DNA of 64,000 nucleotides from Astur gentilis (Eukaryota > Chordata > Aves > Accipitriformes > Accipitridae): positions 33,009,707 to 33,073,706 of the forward strand of contig NC_064888.1 of NCBI RefSeq assembly GCF_929443795.1. The letters run 5' to 3'. The stretch's first letter is position 1; every line of letters starts with the position of its first letter. The position numbers and the translations under genes were made by a program. The notes under the pieces were generated by a model, which made no database searches, was not told the origin of the DNA, and worked only from the letters and a program-made list of their open reading frames with translations. Positions 11,766-22,648 of the stretch are shown here, piece by piece.

Positions 11766-14700
11766 TCTTGCCATGAAGTTAGGCTCTGCGGTACACACTC
11801 ATAAAATAGTGCAGTAGCAAATAAAATCACTGCATCTGTATATATTAGTCTTGCAGTAACTTTTCTGAGGGTGGTCTAAAAGATTGACAGGAGTGAATTA
11901 GGAGGAACTGGGAGGAATTAAATATTTCTTGGTTTTTATAAGAGAGGGGCTATAGTTCTTCCATAATTAGGGCCACCTTGTAGCTGTGCATGGGTCAGAG
12001 CAAGGATTATTGCCAACAATCTCTTTAGATGTGCACTGTGACCTAGAATATAATATTCCCTGGATCATCCAGCATGCAGTGAATCTTAGTTGAAGATCTG
12101 AGTCCAACACAGACTGTGTTGAAGCACCTAAGGAGCCTACCTGATCTAGACAGCATACCTCTAGGCTAAGTCTAACCGTTGCATGGCTCTAAAATGCTTT
12201 GAAGATCAGGGAAACACAAATGAGAATATTTGCACTAAAAGAAGTAGCTGCCAATACATCTATTTTTCTTAGGTCCCTAGAAAAGAACAGACAGGTACTG
12301 TACCTAAAGCACTCTTTCAGCACCTGGATGTGAAGAGTCATCATTTAGCATTCACCACTGTATTGCAAACCGTGGCAATAAAATTACGGTTTCTAGGGAG
12401 TTTTGTTCCCAAGGCCAAGGGCTGCCCTGAAGACAAAGCTGCCTGTAACCCTCCTGATACTGCTTGAATTGTGCAATAGGAAAGTTCCTTCCTTTCTGGG
12501 AGAGGATAGCAGCAGTGATCCCATCCCATCCCATGCCACCCCATCCTATGCCACAATTTTTTCAAAGACTGTAAAGGTCTCTTTATTTCCAGAAAGACCA
12601 GGGGCTGATGCAGTCTTCCTTCAAGCAGTGATAGGTGTTTGCACCCAGACAGCCACGGACGTTTCACAGGACAAGGAACACGTGCTTAAAACTTCTGTAC
12701 TGACCCCAAGGAATGGGGATGTGCACGTGCACTTTGACTGTACGGCACTTGCTCTGCCTTCCACCTTCTCCAGGTGGGCTACCAGGTCCCCAAGAAGCCA
12801 TATATTGCTGAAGAGCTCTGGATCCAGCTCTTCCATTGCCCAGCTGGATGCCCTGAGATAAGAACTGCAGACTGGATTTATAGGAGCCCATATCAAGTTC
12901 AGTTTGCTACGGTATGCAGGTCTTGGAAGTCAGACTGTGTGAGCTCTGCTCTCTCCCCAGAGCAACGTCAATGCTGCCATTCACTCCTCCTGCATGAGAG
13001 GCAGCATTTATGGAGGCTGGGTTATTTCCAGGACCGTTCATTTCTTGTGGTTTGGTGGCACAGGTGGAGAGGTGGATTCATTCAGTGATCAGATTGCTGG
13101 AGAAAACAGTGCAGAGGCAGGGCAGGAAAAACTCGTGCCGAAAAAGCCAACACTGTGGCTTCTGATTCTGCATAACACTGCAACCACGGACTTCTGCCCA
13201 GGGATCAGCCACAGTGGCAAGTGCACAAGTAGTCCCCAGTGTGGGAGCATTTCAGGTGAATGGGCTTTGCTATTCTGTGAATAATTACCCTCATATAGGC
13301 AGCATCTTTAGCTGGGTCTCAAGCAGCAGTAGCACGAAATGGGCATTTGACTTTGATTCATCTGGGAACCAGGCATGTACAGGAGCACTGGAGAGAGATT
13401 TTCCCTGCACATCAAGGCCCAGGAAGTACATTTGATTATATTCACTATATTTGGTGTGGTTTGCTGCACTCAGTCATTCAGCTGCAATTAGGTGGTTAGA
13501 GAGTCATCATTAATCTTTGGCTCCGTGCTGCCTATCAATCTGTTCCCTTGCATAGCTTATGGCATTATTCTGAACATTTTGATTAGGAAATATCCCTTCC
13601 TTGGAGCTGTTGCTGGTGGCAGGATTTCTGTGTGCACCTCCTGTCAATAGCTAAATCTCTTCTATTCAAGGCTCTTTTGGAGCACTTGTCTCTCAAATGA
13701 CAATTATTATGTGTCTTGTCTGATTCAGACATCTCTCAAAACCCTGCTGAGTTGGTGCCCTGACATTAGACCCCCAAGAAATTGCTTGTTCCTTGACATC
13801 TAAGCATATTCCTTGATGAACTTTCTGATTTTTTTTCTCCCATTAGAATTTCTTAGGTTGTTCAGATTCATCTAAGTTATCTCCTGCTTTCCTCCTTCCT
13901 AAAAATGCTCACATTCTTATTGCCCTTACTATATTTCAAGTGCTTTGAATTAGATTCTGCACTCACTGGCCTTCCTGCTTTTCACTTCTCTCCTTCATAA
14001 ATAATAATAAAGGAAAAACAGGGGACATTTAATTGTACTTGTGATGGGGAAAGAACGTGTTAGAACAGCCACTGTGGGGATGGCAGTGGGAAACCTCTGC
14101 TCTTGAGGGAGCTCTCTTCCAGGTCAGGACACTTACAGGCAGTTCTTAATTCTCCAAGCTTTTAACTGATGAAAGAGGCCAGTAAGTAAGTGGACTTCTC
14201 TCTGCCTGCATCATTCTCTCTGGAAGCTTTAATCTTGTTTAGCCCTGGTCTTTTATGGACACACAGTTCATTGGTGATATCTCCTACCACGGAAGAAGAC
14301 CTCAATACATCATAGGTAAAGCTGATCTTTATCCATGTAGTGCTCAGTCACCCTGAAGAAATCACCCTCTACAAGTTTATGGGGAATGTTTTACACATAT
14401 CTAATCATCCTGTTGCATTCTATATCACAGATGACATTCCCTTTGAAATCCCCAGGATGGTTTCAGGTAGCTATGAACTTGAGGATTGTTTTCAAGTACT
14501 AGTAAGACTAGATTCAACCAAGATAGGAACTATAAACCAATCCTTATGCTATATCATGCTGAAGATCACCACAAAAGACAATTGGGAAGTGACGGACAGA
14601 ATCCAAGCAGTTCGTTTATTTCTGTCCATGCACAAATCAAAAACAAATCTCTGTCTGAAGTAGTTTTTCATTCAAATCCCATTCTTCTCCCTCACTAGAG

Positions 14701-14794
14701 TCAGCATATATTTTGCCTGGTAATAGAGCTGTCCAGTCACTGGAGATGCTGTCACTCTTCCATTTTAGATCTTCCAAGATTAGAGGTCTTCCTT
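11766..14794. other. Non-coding sequence with a GC-richer middle
   Basis: 12400-13440 is GC-richer and has open frames up to 152 codons on overlapping frames and both strands, none with a known domain. GTGCACGTGCAC at 12721-12732 is a perfect 12-bp palindrome. TTCAGCACC at 12316 is the left half of a REST/NRSF site without the right half. Confidence 0.5.
12517..12550. repeat. (CCCAT)n pentanucleotide cluster, degenerate
   Basis: Three clean CCCAT units followed by degenerate CCACCCCATCCTATG sequence. It lies within a GC-richer patch that has no recognisable gene. Confidence 0.8.
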
Positions 14795-14810
14795 AAAAAA
14801 AAAAAAAAAA
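14795..14810. repeat. 16-base poly-A tract
   Basis: A pure A16 run. It could be the tail of an old retrocopy on the plus strand, but I see no AATAAA in the preceding 40 bases, no target-site duplication and no recognisable parent gene upstream. Confidence 0.95.
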
Positions 14811-17089
14811 GGCGCAAAAATCTGTTATTCATCTAAAGTATTGGATATGCTGAAGAATGTGATGTGAATGGAGCTATGAAGAGATTGGACTTGACAATCA
14901 CTGCGTTTTTTAAATCTATGGATCTCTCTCTCAGTTATACCTTCCTGCAGATGAAAAAGCATTGAATGAAGCTGTAAAGCTGGGCATTTTGTGGAGTTTA
15001 ACATAAATGAGCATTAGGTCCTCTGAAGTTTTATTTTCCTGGGAGTATTTCTAGTACATCTTTTAAGCTTCCTTGAAGTTCAACCTTTTTTGTGTCCTTG
15101 TTTAAACAAATGTGGATTGTGCTCTATTATGTTTGTGTCACAGATATAGGAGACGTGGGAAACTGAGCTGAGTTTTGAATATTTTTCCTCTACTCCTTTG
15201 ATGAGATATTGTATCAAATTGATTGTCCCTTATATATTAAAGTTGCAATATGTCCATTTTAATAGCTCCCATCACCTGCACAAACCTCTGCCCCAACTTT
15301 TAATCAACAAACTAAATCCTGTGGACATGTACAGTATAAGGAATAAGAGGGAAAAAAAAAGGAAAAAGAAAGAAACGTGTCAGACAAGTAAATGCGTATG
15401 AATTTCCTATGATAAGCATTTGCAGTTACTTTAGCAATAGCTAGATTTATTACAAATGCTATAACTGTAGCACTGAAATTAACCAGTAGGAAGAGAACAA
15501 CATAAAATTAGCCATTAATCTTTGTACATCCAAGACTGTCATGAGAAGAAAAGAGGATGAGAGACTCCTCACTGTCTAAAGTCCCTGCTGTGCTTTACTT
15601 TCCACTGCTAGATACAGAGAAGCAAATCCAAATAATTCACGGCATATTTTGCCTTGTTTTTATTTACATTTAGCATCAGGATGCAGCTGTACTGACTCTT
15701 CCCAAGTAAGACAAGGTCATATTCATCATTCCATGTTTAAATAATCCTTGCATTTTCAGTCTCTGGTAGTACACATCCTACTAGACCATTAAACGATCAT
15801 CTCTGTTGGATTTCTATAAAATTTTTCATTTTTCCTGCAGCTGATGAAATGAATAATGATGATGTACTTCTTACCAAAAGCATCTATCATTTAAACTCCC
15901 ACACTTCCCCAAGCTTTCAGTACTGCTAAAAGTCAACTTAACACCTTTATATCTTCAATTCATGAAGACTGACAATAGTGTTTAAATGGAGTCCAAAGGG
16001 TACCTCCAGGTATGTGTTATTTGGGTTAAAATCTGGACTGCTTTGTCAGAAGTTCAGTTTCCTCTAGAGTTCAGGCTTTATGGTAATCTAGGTAAATTCT
16101 CTGCAATTACAGAAAATCAGATAAAAGTTTTTCTATTAGCTCCTAGGAGAAAATGCTTATTGGGCAAGGAAGCTGGGAAGCTTTGCTTTATGAAATTGCG
16201 TTTTCTCTGTCTTGCTCTCTTTCTGGGAACTGCAGAGATATTAAGCACAAGACTCAATTTGTTTTCTAGTTCCATGGTGGAATTCACCTAACTGAATAAG
16301 TACTAAACAAGTTTAGATTGCCCAATTCTTAAAAAAAAAAAATTACTAAGGTGTCAGCTGAACTAATGCTGGTAGGGACATTATATTTTGTAATATCCAG
16401 GTGATTACCAAAGCTGGGACAACCCATGGGAAAAGACAAACTGCCTGGGAAAGGTAGAACAGGCCGTTATTGGCAGAGGTTTTTCAGTGTTGATTCACAG
16501 TCCCAGCACCAGTAGCCAGCCTCACCAGAAGCCTTCAGAAGGTTACTCCACTGTGTGTGTTGTTTTACACTCTTACTGTCATACTTTATGTGTCCTGGTG
16601 GTTCCTACAGGAGTAATATAGGGACCTTCCAGTGGAAGGTGACACTTTGGCAAAGGTTGAAAGGGATGAAGTTGATTCATGCCAATAGACTAATAGTTAA
16701 TGGCATTAAGAGCTGGAATAAACGCATTCAGCTTGTATTGTGCCTTGATCCAAAGGATGTGCTTACCCATTCCTCACATAAGTCAGGGTGTCAGGACGTT
16801 TTGCAGATGGGGTGGTTGTGCTGAGCATCACTCAGGAAGCACAGAGGGAGATGCTGTTTTTCTAGAAAAGACTTCCCTAGCATTTTTGATTGGCTCTTGG
16901 CAATGACAATCTTAGGCACTAAAAGGAATCCCAGGAAGATACAGACGAGTCACATTAAAAATAAAAAATAAAAAAAAAAAAGAGAGAAATTAGAAAATAA
17001 AAAGGGTTGAAGCCTATGGCTGTGAGACAATCAGTGCAGGAGACCATTTGGCAGGTTTAGCAGAAGACTATCACGTGTAGCATCGGGAA
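14811..17089. other. Unique AT-rich non-coding sequence
   Basis: A 101-codon frame (15986-16291) ends 40 bp before an A12 run at 16331-16342. Without a polyadenylation hexamer or a known parent gene I do not call it a retrocopy. Nothing else recognised. Confidence 0.5.
16955..17004. repeat. A-rich tract including A12
   Basis: AAAAATAAAAAATA followed by a long A run, then AGAGAGAAATTAG. The A-rich tail shape is compatible with a retroposed sequence, but no parent is recognisable. Confidence 0.85.
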
Positions 17090-17160
17090 TTCATGCTAAC
17101 GTAAATAGCAATTTGCATGATTAAATTTTAAATCTGACAGCAGCTTGGTTCAGTATAGTT
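17090..17160. promoter_or_regulatory. Octamer and TAA-rich patch
   Basis: ATTTGCAT (POU octamer, 17111-17118) lies beside GCTAACGTAAATAGC and GATTAAATTTTAAAT. It could be a conserved non-coding element; there is no direct evidence of function. Confidence 0.2.
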
Positions 17161-17172
17161 TGTACAGTCTCA

Positions 17173-17175
<3 letters not shown>

Positions 17176-17212
<37 letters not shown>
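17176..17212. repeat. (TG)n dinucleotide microsatellite, about 18 units
   Basis: An uninterrupted alternation of T and G over 37 bp, flanked by CATTC and ATGTCTTA. It is long and pure enough to be length-variable, and alternating purine-pyrimidine sequence of this type can adopt Z-DNA. Confidence 0.97.
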
Positions 17213-17216
<4 letters not shown>

Positions 17217-19209
17217 CTTATACTTCTGAGTATATTAGCCAATTTCAGCTAAATCAGATGAAGGGGTCCAGGATGGTAGGACTTGGGATAATTCAATTCC
17301 CATGAGGTTTTTGGAACATAGCAACTACGGATTGTGCCAAAGTGAAAACTAAGCACTCTGAGAAATTGTATTTGTTCCTTGGTTGTACATCACTTACAGG
17401 ATATTCTCAAAAGAAATGAGGAGACCACAGGAAATGCTTTTAAGCTGATATGCCGGAGGCTTAGAGCCATGTTAGCTTTCTGGTATGGGTGAAAATCACT
17501 TTAGAGTGCTTCGATGGTATAGCAACGCTACTCGTGAGATCACTTGAATCCCAGCTTTTCTATGTTGCCTGCATTCTGCCTGGTAAAATATCACAAACAT
17601 GGAGTAAAGCAGGAGAGTGGTCTCCACTGGAGACATATCTGTAACATCAGAAACTGAGTACAGGTAGAGCAAAACCCAGTATGCAACATTAAAATGAAAT
17701 GGAGCACAGCCTAAGCAAGGTGAATCATACCGTCAGTCCTTAAATTGCAGTCAGGGAGATGTTCTGGTCAAGGACCAGCTCCAGTCTTTCTGCAGTCGTT
17801 ATTATTTGTACAGCCTGTGCATGTAGGAGCTCAGCCATGGCTGATGACCCCACCAGTCTGCACTGTGCAGATCTGAAAAAACCTAGATTCCACTGATTCC
17901 ACCCCATGGAGGTAAGCATATTCTGCTTTATTTTTGTTTTCATTGTACATGCCACTGTTTCCTCATCTTTACTGCCTCCAGGGAGAAAAGGAAAATATTA
18001 AATGTCTCATCTTGGGCAAGAGAGAATAATTCAGAGATTTTCACCTCAGTACAAGGCTTCAGAGTTGGTTCTTTGTTGGTAAACAGTACCATATACCTCA
18101 GGGTTTGCAGAAAGACACTGAGAGATTTCATCTGCTGATTGAAAATTTAACTGAGAACTCCTCCTCCAGCATGGGTGGATTTCAGAGGAGCCATGGGCTT
18201 AAAAGCAAACCAGAGTGAAGCTGGGGTGTGTCATCTGGTCTCCCTATAGATATGGAGCAGGAATAGGGGAAATCCTGGAGCTGAGCTTTCCACTGACCCC
18301 CCCAGAGGCTGTGAAACTCTGTTCTCTAGGAATCAAAAAGAAAACCAGGTGCTGGAATTGCAGCAAGCCTGCAATAATGGCTGCATGCTGGCAGCTTCCC
18401 ATAGTGAATGATGTCTTTATTTTGCTACAGAAAGCGCTTCAGGAAAGCTGTGGAGTGTGACTGAGGACTAGGTTAACCCTCTAACAGAACTGCAGACTCA
18501 GGCTGTCTGAGGGACTAGACAGCAGCAAAACTTGATGGAGCAAAACTTGCTTCTTCCTCCTATTTCATCACACAAGAACTCCTGATTGATAAAAGTCATG
18601 GCTTGCTAGGAGGGGCCCATTTTTTTTTTCTAGACCTTTCTCATAATTAGCTCAGTTGTCTGCCAAGACCTGGAAAGCTGCTGCTGCTGCTGCAAATGTC
18701 GAGGCATTTCTTAAGTTCTTCAGTATAAGAAACCACAAGAGATGACAAATCCAGCCATCAGCCAGTCTTTTGTCATTATACAGCATTATGAAAATCATCT
18801 CTCCATTTCGATAGGCCAATGGTGCCATTGATTGTACAATTCTCTGGCCGTCGGCGCCAGACTTATGATCCTTTAAACCACATAAAGATTATCTTGGTTT
18901 CCTTTCAGCTGCATAATTTGTTTCTTGCCACTCACTGCAAGAACACATTTGGGACTACCTGGGTTTCTACCTTCAAGTATCCTATCAGGCTTGCTTTCTT
19001 GTAGGAGCTCAAGACATCCTTTTTTGTGGAGGTGAACAGGGGTTCAAATGGCTAAGATGTAACATGAAAATCTCCGCAAAAATGTAAAATGTGACTCCTT
19101 CTCTACTGTAATGCTGGACCCTGCTCTAGATCTAAAGAAGATGGGCCTGTGCCTCTCGCTGTAAGGAAGGTCCACATCTCCATAACACAATGGTAGTGGG
19201 ACACCTTGC
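17213..19209. other. Unique non-coding sequence
   Basis: Contains a short (GCT)5 run at 18677-18693 and a T9 run near 18621. No gene, RNA or transposon recognised. Confidence 0.55.
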
Positions 19210-19327
19210 AGTCTTTAATCTATCTGTGCTCACAGGAACCCTGGGAAGGCAAGGACTGCTGTTACCCACTATTTTAGAGATAAGGACAGAGAAAGATTAA
19301 GATGTCTAGGTAGCTTGGGAATCAGCG
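19210..19327 (+). repeat. MIR/L2-like ancient SINE relic
   Basis: The order of words follows the 3' half of MIR-type SINEs and the L2 3' end: a CTCACAGGAACCCTGGGA block (19229), a GTTACCCACTATTTTAGAGA block (19260), AGGACAGAGAAAGATTAAG (19284), then a decayed CTTGGGAATC end. In the family this region reads as 'Taken from the left: CTCACAACAACCCT', then the TTTTACAGATGAGG word, then GAGAGGTTAAG. MIR copies predate the split of birds and mammals, so heavy decay is expected. The match is from memory; a profile search would settle it. Confidence 0.5.
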
Positions 19328-22300
19328 GTCCTCAAGGGCACACACTCCTCTTTGCTGGAGGTTTCAGGGATCTCGCAGCAGAGCTCTGGTCCTCCTGCAC
19401 CTTTGGGCAGTTGGAGTAACATTGCTGCTCACTGCACCCTGGTGTCGCACCTCCAATGGATGACTGGGGAAGGGCCATGCCTCCTGCACATGTCAGGATG
19501 GTGCAGAGCCAGTGCTGTGGTGGAAACAGAGGCAGGGAAGGAGCGGGCTGCTGGGGGACTCCGTGGGTCCTCTGGCCCAGCGATGAAATTAAGAGAGCCC
19601 ATCTGGAGAACAAGGAACATGCAGACAAGCCAAGACGTGCTCTCCATTCAGTTCACCTCGCAGAGGGTCTTGTGGAGATCAACAAACTGATCAACAACCT
19701 GACAGAATGTGAACATCTTTGCTAAAGATAAATGGTCACAACACTCAGAAAAGACAGCACGATTTAAAGATGCTCAAGCTCAAAAGTTATGAAGAGGATC
19801 TCAAGACTGGGGCCAGTGGCTGTGAAGTCCCTCATGTTTTCTGAGCTGCTGATCACGCCGTCCTGCCCACGCAGTGTGGGGAGAGCGTGGCAGAGCCACC
19901 CAAGGATATCCAGAGACAGGTGGCCATTTCAGCCACCCATGGCGTTGAGGTGTGTCACGAACGAGCTCTGTCACAGAGGAGGTCTCTCTCTCCATGTGCA
20001 GGCTCACCAGAACCCTCCTGAGATGAGACCCTTGACCTGCTGCTCTGCGAAGTCTGTGCTGTCATCATGCCCGGCACGGAGGAGGGTGGAAGAGATGTGT
20101 CCCTATTCACCTGCTGGGTGGGCTGTGAGTGCTGTAACCCGCGTTGCATTGCAGAGAGGTCAAAATCACTAACCACCTCTATTCCCTGGTTGTGTGCACT
20201 GTATTTAACACCATATAGGGGCAGGAAGTGTCAAGGCCTAAGGCAAGAGAAAAAGAATAACAGAGAGCCAATGGGATAAGCAACCAGAGAGGGGATGAAG
20301 CCTGACCCGATTTAAAGGCACAAACTGTTGAATATTTTAGGCCCTGTTTTGATTTTGCAAAAAATGTTTACAAAAAGGGTAAGAAGACTTAACTATGAAA
20401 CTTTTGTGCAGCCCTTCTGAGTGCATTAGGGTATGGGCTTTGTGTGCAATGGGGCATTTAAATATTCTGCCACCACACTGAGCAGCCTGGCCTCACAGCA
20501 GACTGCAGCCACCAACCAACAAGAGAAGATCATTGTGGCATGAAGGGGCTACTGCCAAGTAGCACAAATGGAGAGAAAAAAGGAGCCAAGGTGCATCTAA
20601 GGCTTTTATGTCTCTTAATACTTGGTGCGTTTTCACATCCAGTACATGAGAAAGTTAGAGTGAGAGGTGTACTTTGGGAGGTATTCTCACACCTTCGTGA
20701 TGTTGCCCTAAGCCAGTATCATGTTCTGGTGGCCACTGTCAGCCCCTGCTATGAGGTACGCCTTGTAGACAGGAGGTCTGCAGGCTTCTGGTGATGCATG
20801 AGCAATAGTCCTGCAGCAGAGGTGGCTGCAACAATGCTCAGGGCAATCTCGGCTTAGCAGGGACACATCATTCTCCAGGAGCCATTCTGCCTTTGCTTAG
20901 AGGTGGGGAGAGAACCAGGCTTTCTGCTGCTCGCTGCTGCTGCTCTGTCCAGACTGCCTCAGGGGATCAGCACTAATATTTTCCCAAGATAGCATTCATC
21001 CAGTATTAAGAGCCTAGAAGACTTCATGCAATGATGTCATCTTGCATTGTACGGCAGAATATTACAAGTAAAAATAATTAAAATGTGGTTTGCATGTAAA
21101 ATGCAATGGCAAATCTGTGGCAACATCATGACTCTTTTGGGGTGAAACTTTGAGTCTTCCTACAGCATTATTTGTAAAAAAACAGCTATGGCCGGAATCA
21201 CTTTGCAATAGTTACACAACTGTTTCTTTAGGGCCTTCCTCTGTCCACTGGACTTGATCTCTTTTGGAGTCGCTTCAGTCTTTGGGGCTTTGAAAAAACT
21301 TCTGGCAACTTTCTTTTGTGTTGTGGTTAAGCAGATGCATTTACTGCCAGAGGGCAATAAAATTAAAGAAGTCAATAGCAAATAATGACAACTGTTTATC
21401 TTATTTGAGGTCTACAAAGCAACCCAAACTCAAATTGACTTTAAGTGGATACAAAATACAGTTTGTGTGATAAGGCTCCTTGTGCATCCCAAATCAACCT
21501 AGCGTCTCTTCCTAGTTGGAATAGCAAGAGCCTGGATTTCACTTGGTTATGTGGCATAATATACCAGATTTAGAACTATGTAAGCCAGTTCAGAAAATGG
21601 TCAAACACACTATGGAAAGCAGTTAAAAATATGGTTTAATCCAAGGATTTAAAACCTACACTTGAAGTTAAGCACATTGCAAAATTGTTAGGAACTGGGG
21701 GTTTCCCTTGTTTTACTTGGTGGGTGCTGAAAACTCTTGAATATCTTACAATGGCAGATAGTAAAGAAGGTAATTTTCTTGAATCGGTGCCTGAAACTAC
21801 TAAATCTGTGAGCACTCCCAGGAAACCCATCCAAGGATTTATTTGAGAATCAGCACATCATGAGACCCTCTGGGAGCCTTCCTTCAGTCCTTCATAGATT
21901 GTAAGGCTCCAGCCAGCTGGATGTAAGTCATTAAAGCTCCTTATTCTATCCATTAGTACACTCATTAATATTTCTCAGTAACTTGGGACACAACATTTCT
22001 CATGCCAAGCTTAGAAAAGTTTTCTCTTCCATCTAATTTTGACCTAGAGACAACTGTAAGGACCAAGCATGCCAGTAGAGGCATTTTACTTTAGAGATTA
22101 AAATCTTCCATGAAGTTGTTGACTGTAGGGGTTTTTAGCTTCTGTCATTGGGCTTAGTGTTCCTTTCTGAAGCTTATTGAACTACTAACAGTAAAACAAT
22201 GAGCTTTTCACAGCAGGTCTCAAAAAGAAAATCAAAGAAATACAAAGAAAGACTTATTCTGGGACCTTAGGAACTGAATAAACATGGTACTAAATTGTTC

Positions 22301-22371
22301 GTATACTCTAGAGATGGGTACTGTTAGAAGACAGCCAACCTAAGCAAAAATAATTGCTTTTGGGTAGAAAA
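19328..22371. other. GC-richer patch, then AT-rich unique sequence
   Basis: 19340-20190 is GC-richer and carries overlapping frames up to 127 codons on both strands, none recognisable. CTG-type words cluster at 20925-20945. The rest is AT-rich unique sequence with a weak CTCF-like word at 21344. Confidence 0.5.
21344..21357 (+). promoter_or_regulatory. Weak CTCF-like motif
   Basis: CTGCCAGAGGGCAA matches 11 of 14 core positions, including the whole AGAGGGC part. Its orientation is opposite to that of the two sites at 40-44 kb. Confidence 0.18.
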
Positions 22372-22520
22372 ACAGAATCACAGGATGGTTGAGGTGGGAA
22401 GGGACCTCTGGAGGTCTTTTTGCCCACCTCCACTGCTCAGGCAGGGCCACCTAGAACCAGTTGCCCAGGACCATCTCCAGCTGGCTTTTTTTTTAATCTC
22501 CAAGGTGGGATCCAAGTTGT
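22372..22520 (-). mobile_element. CR1 LINE 3' end fragment, inverted and short
   Basis: Starts with CAGAATCACAGGATGGTTGA, the reverse complement of the CR1 tail, followed by the GGAAGGGACCTCTGGAGGTC block and the CAGGGCCACCTAGAACCAG block. Similarity fades after the poly-T interruption at about 22486-22495. About 150 bp remain. It belongs to a different CR1 subfamily type from the 60289 copy, judged by the GACCTCTGGAGG wording of the 3' UTR. The neighbouring AT-rich tract begins just to the right. Confidence 0.88.
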
Positions 22521-22544
22521 CTTCCATTGCATGTGTATATTCAT

Positions 22545-22648
22545 ACACACATAGACATATTTATATACTTTTATACTTACATGAATATAGATTATACCTG
22601 CACATTTACATATATAAACATATAAACTATCATATATGTATATATGAC
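22545..22648. repeat. AT-rich TATA/CATA tract with a 9-bp hairpin
   Basis: Degenerate repeats of ACATA and TATATA. TACATATAT at 22607-22615 and ATATATGTA at 22632-22640 are exact inverted copies around a 16-base loop. The tract abuts the CR1 relic at 22372. Confidence 0.8.

Noticed and set aside
12316..12336. REST/NRSF half-site TTCAGCACC
   Set aside because: The right half of the element does not match.
15986..16342. Possible retrocopy: 101-codon frame followed by A12
   Set aside because: No polyadenylation hexamer, no target-site duplication and no recognisable parent.
19030..19046. tRNA B-box-like word GGGGTTCAAAT
   Set aside because: No A-box or cloverleaf can be drawn around it.
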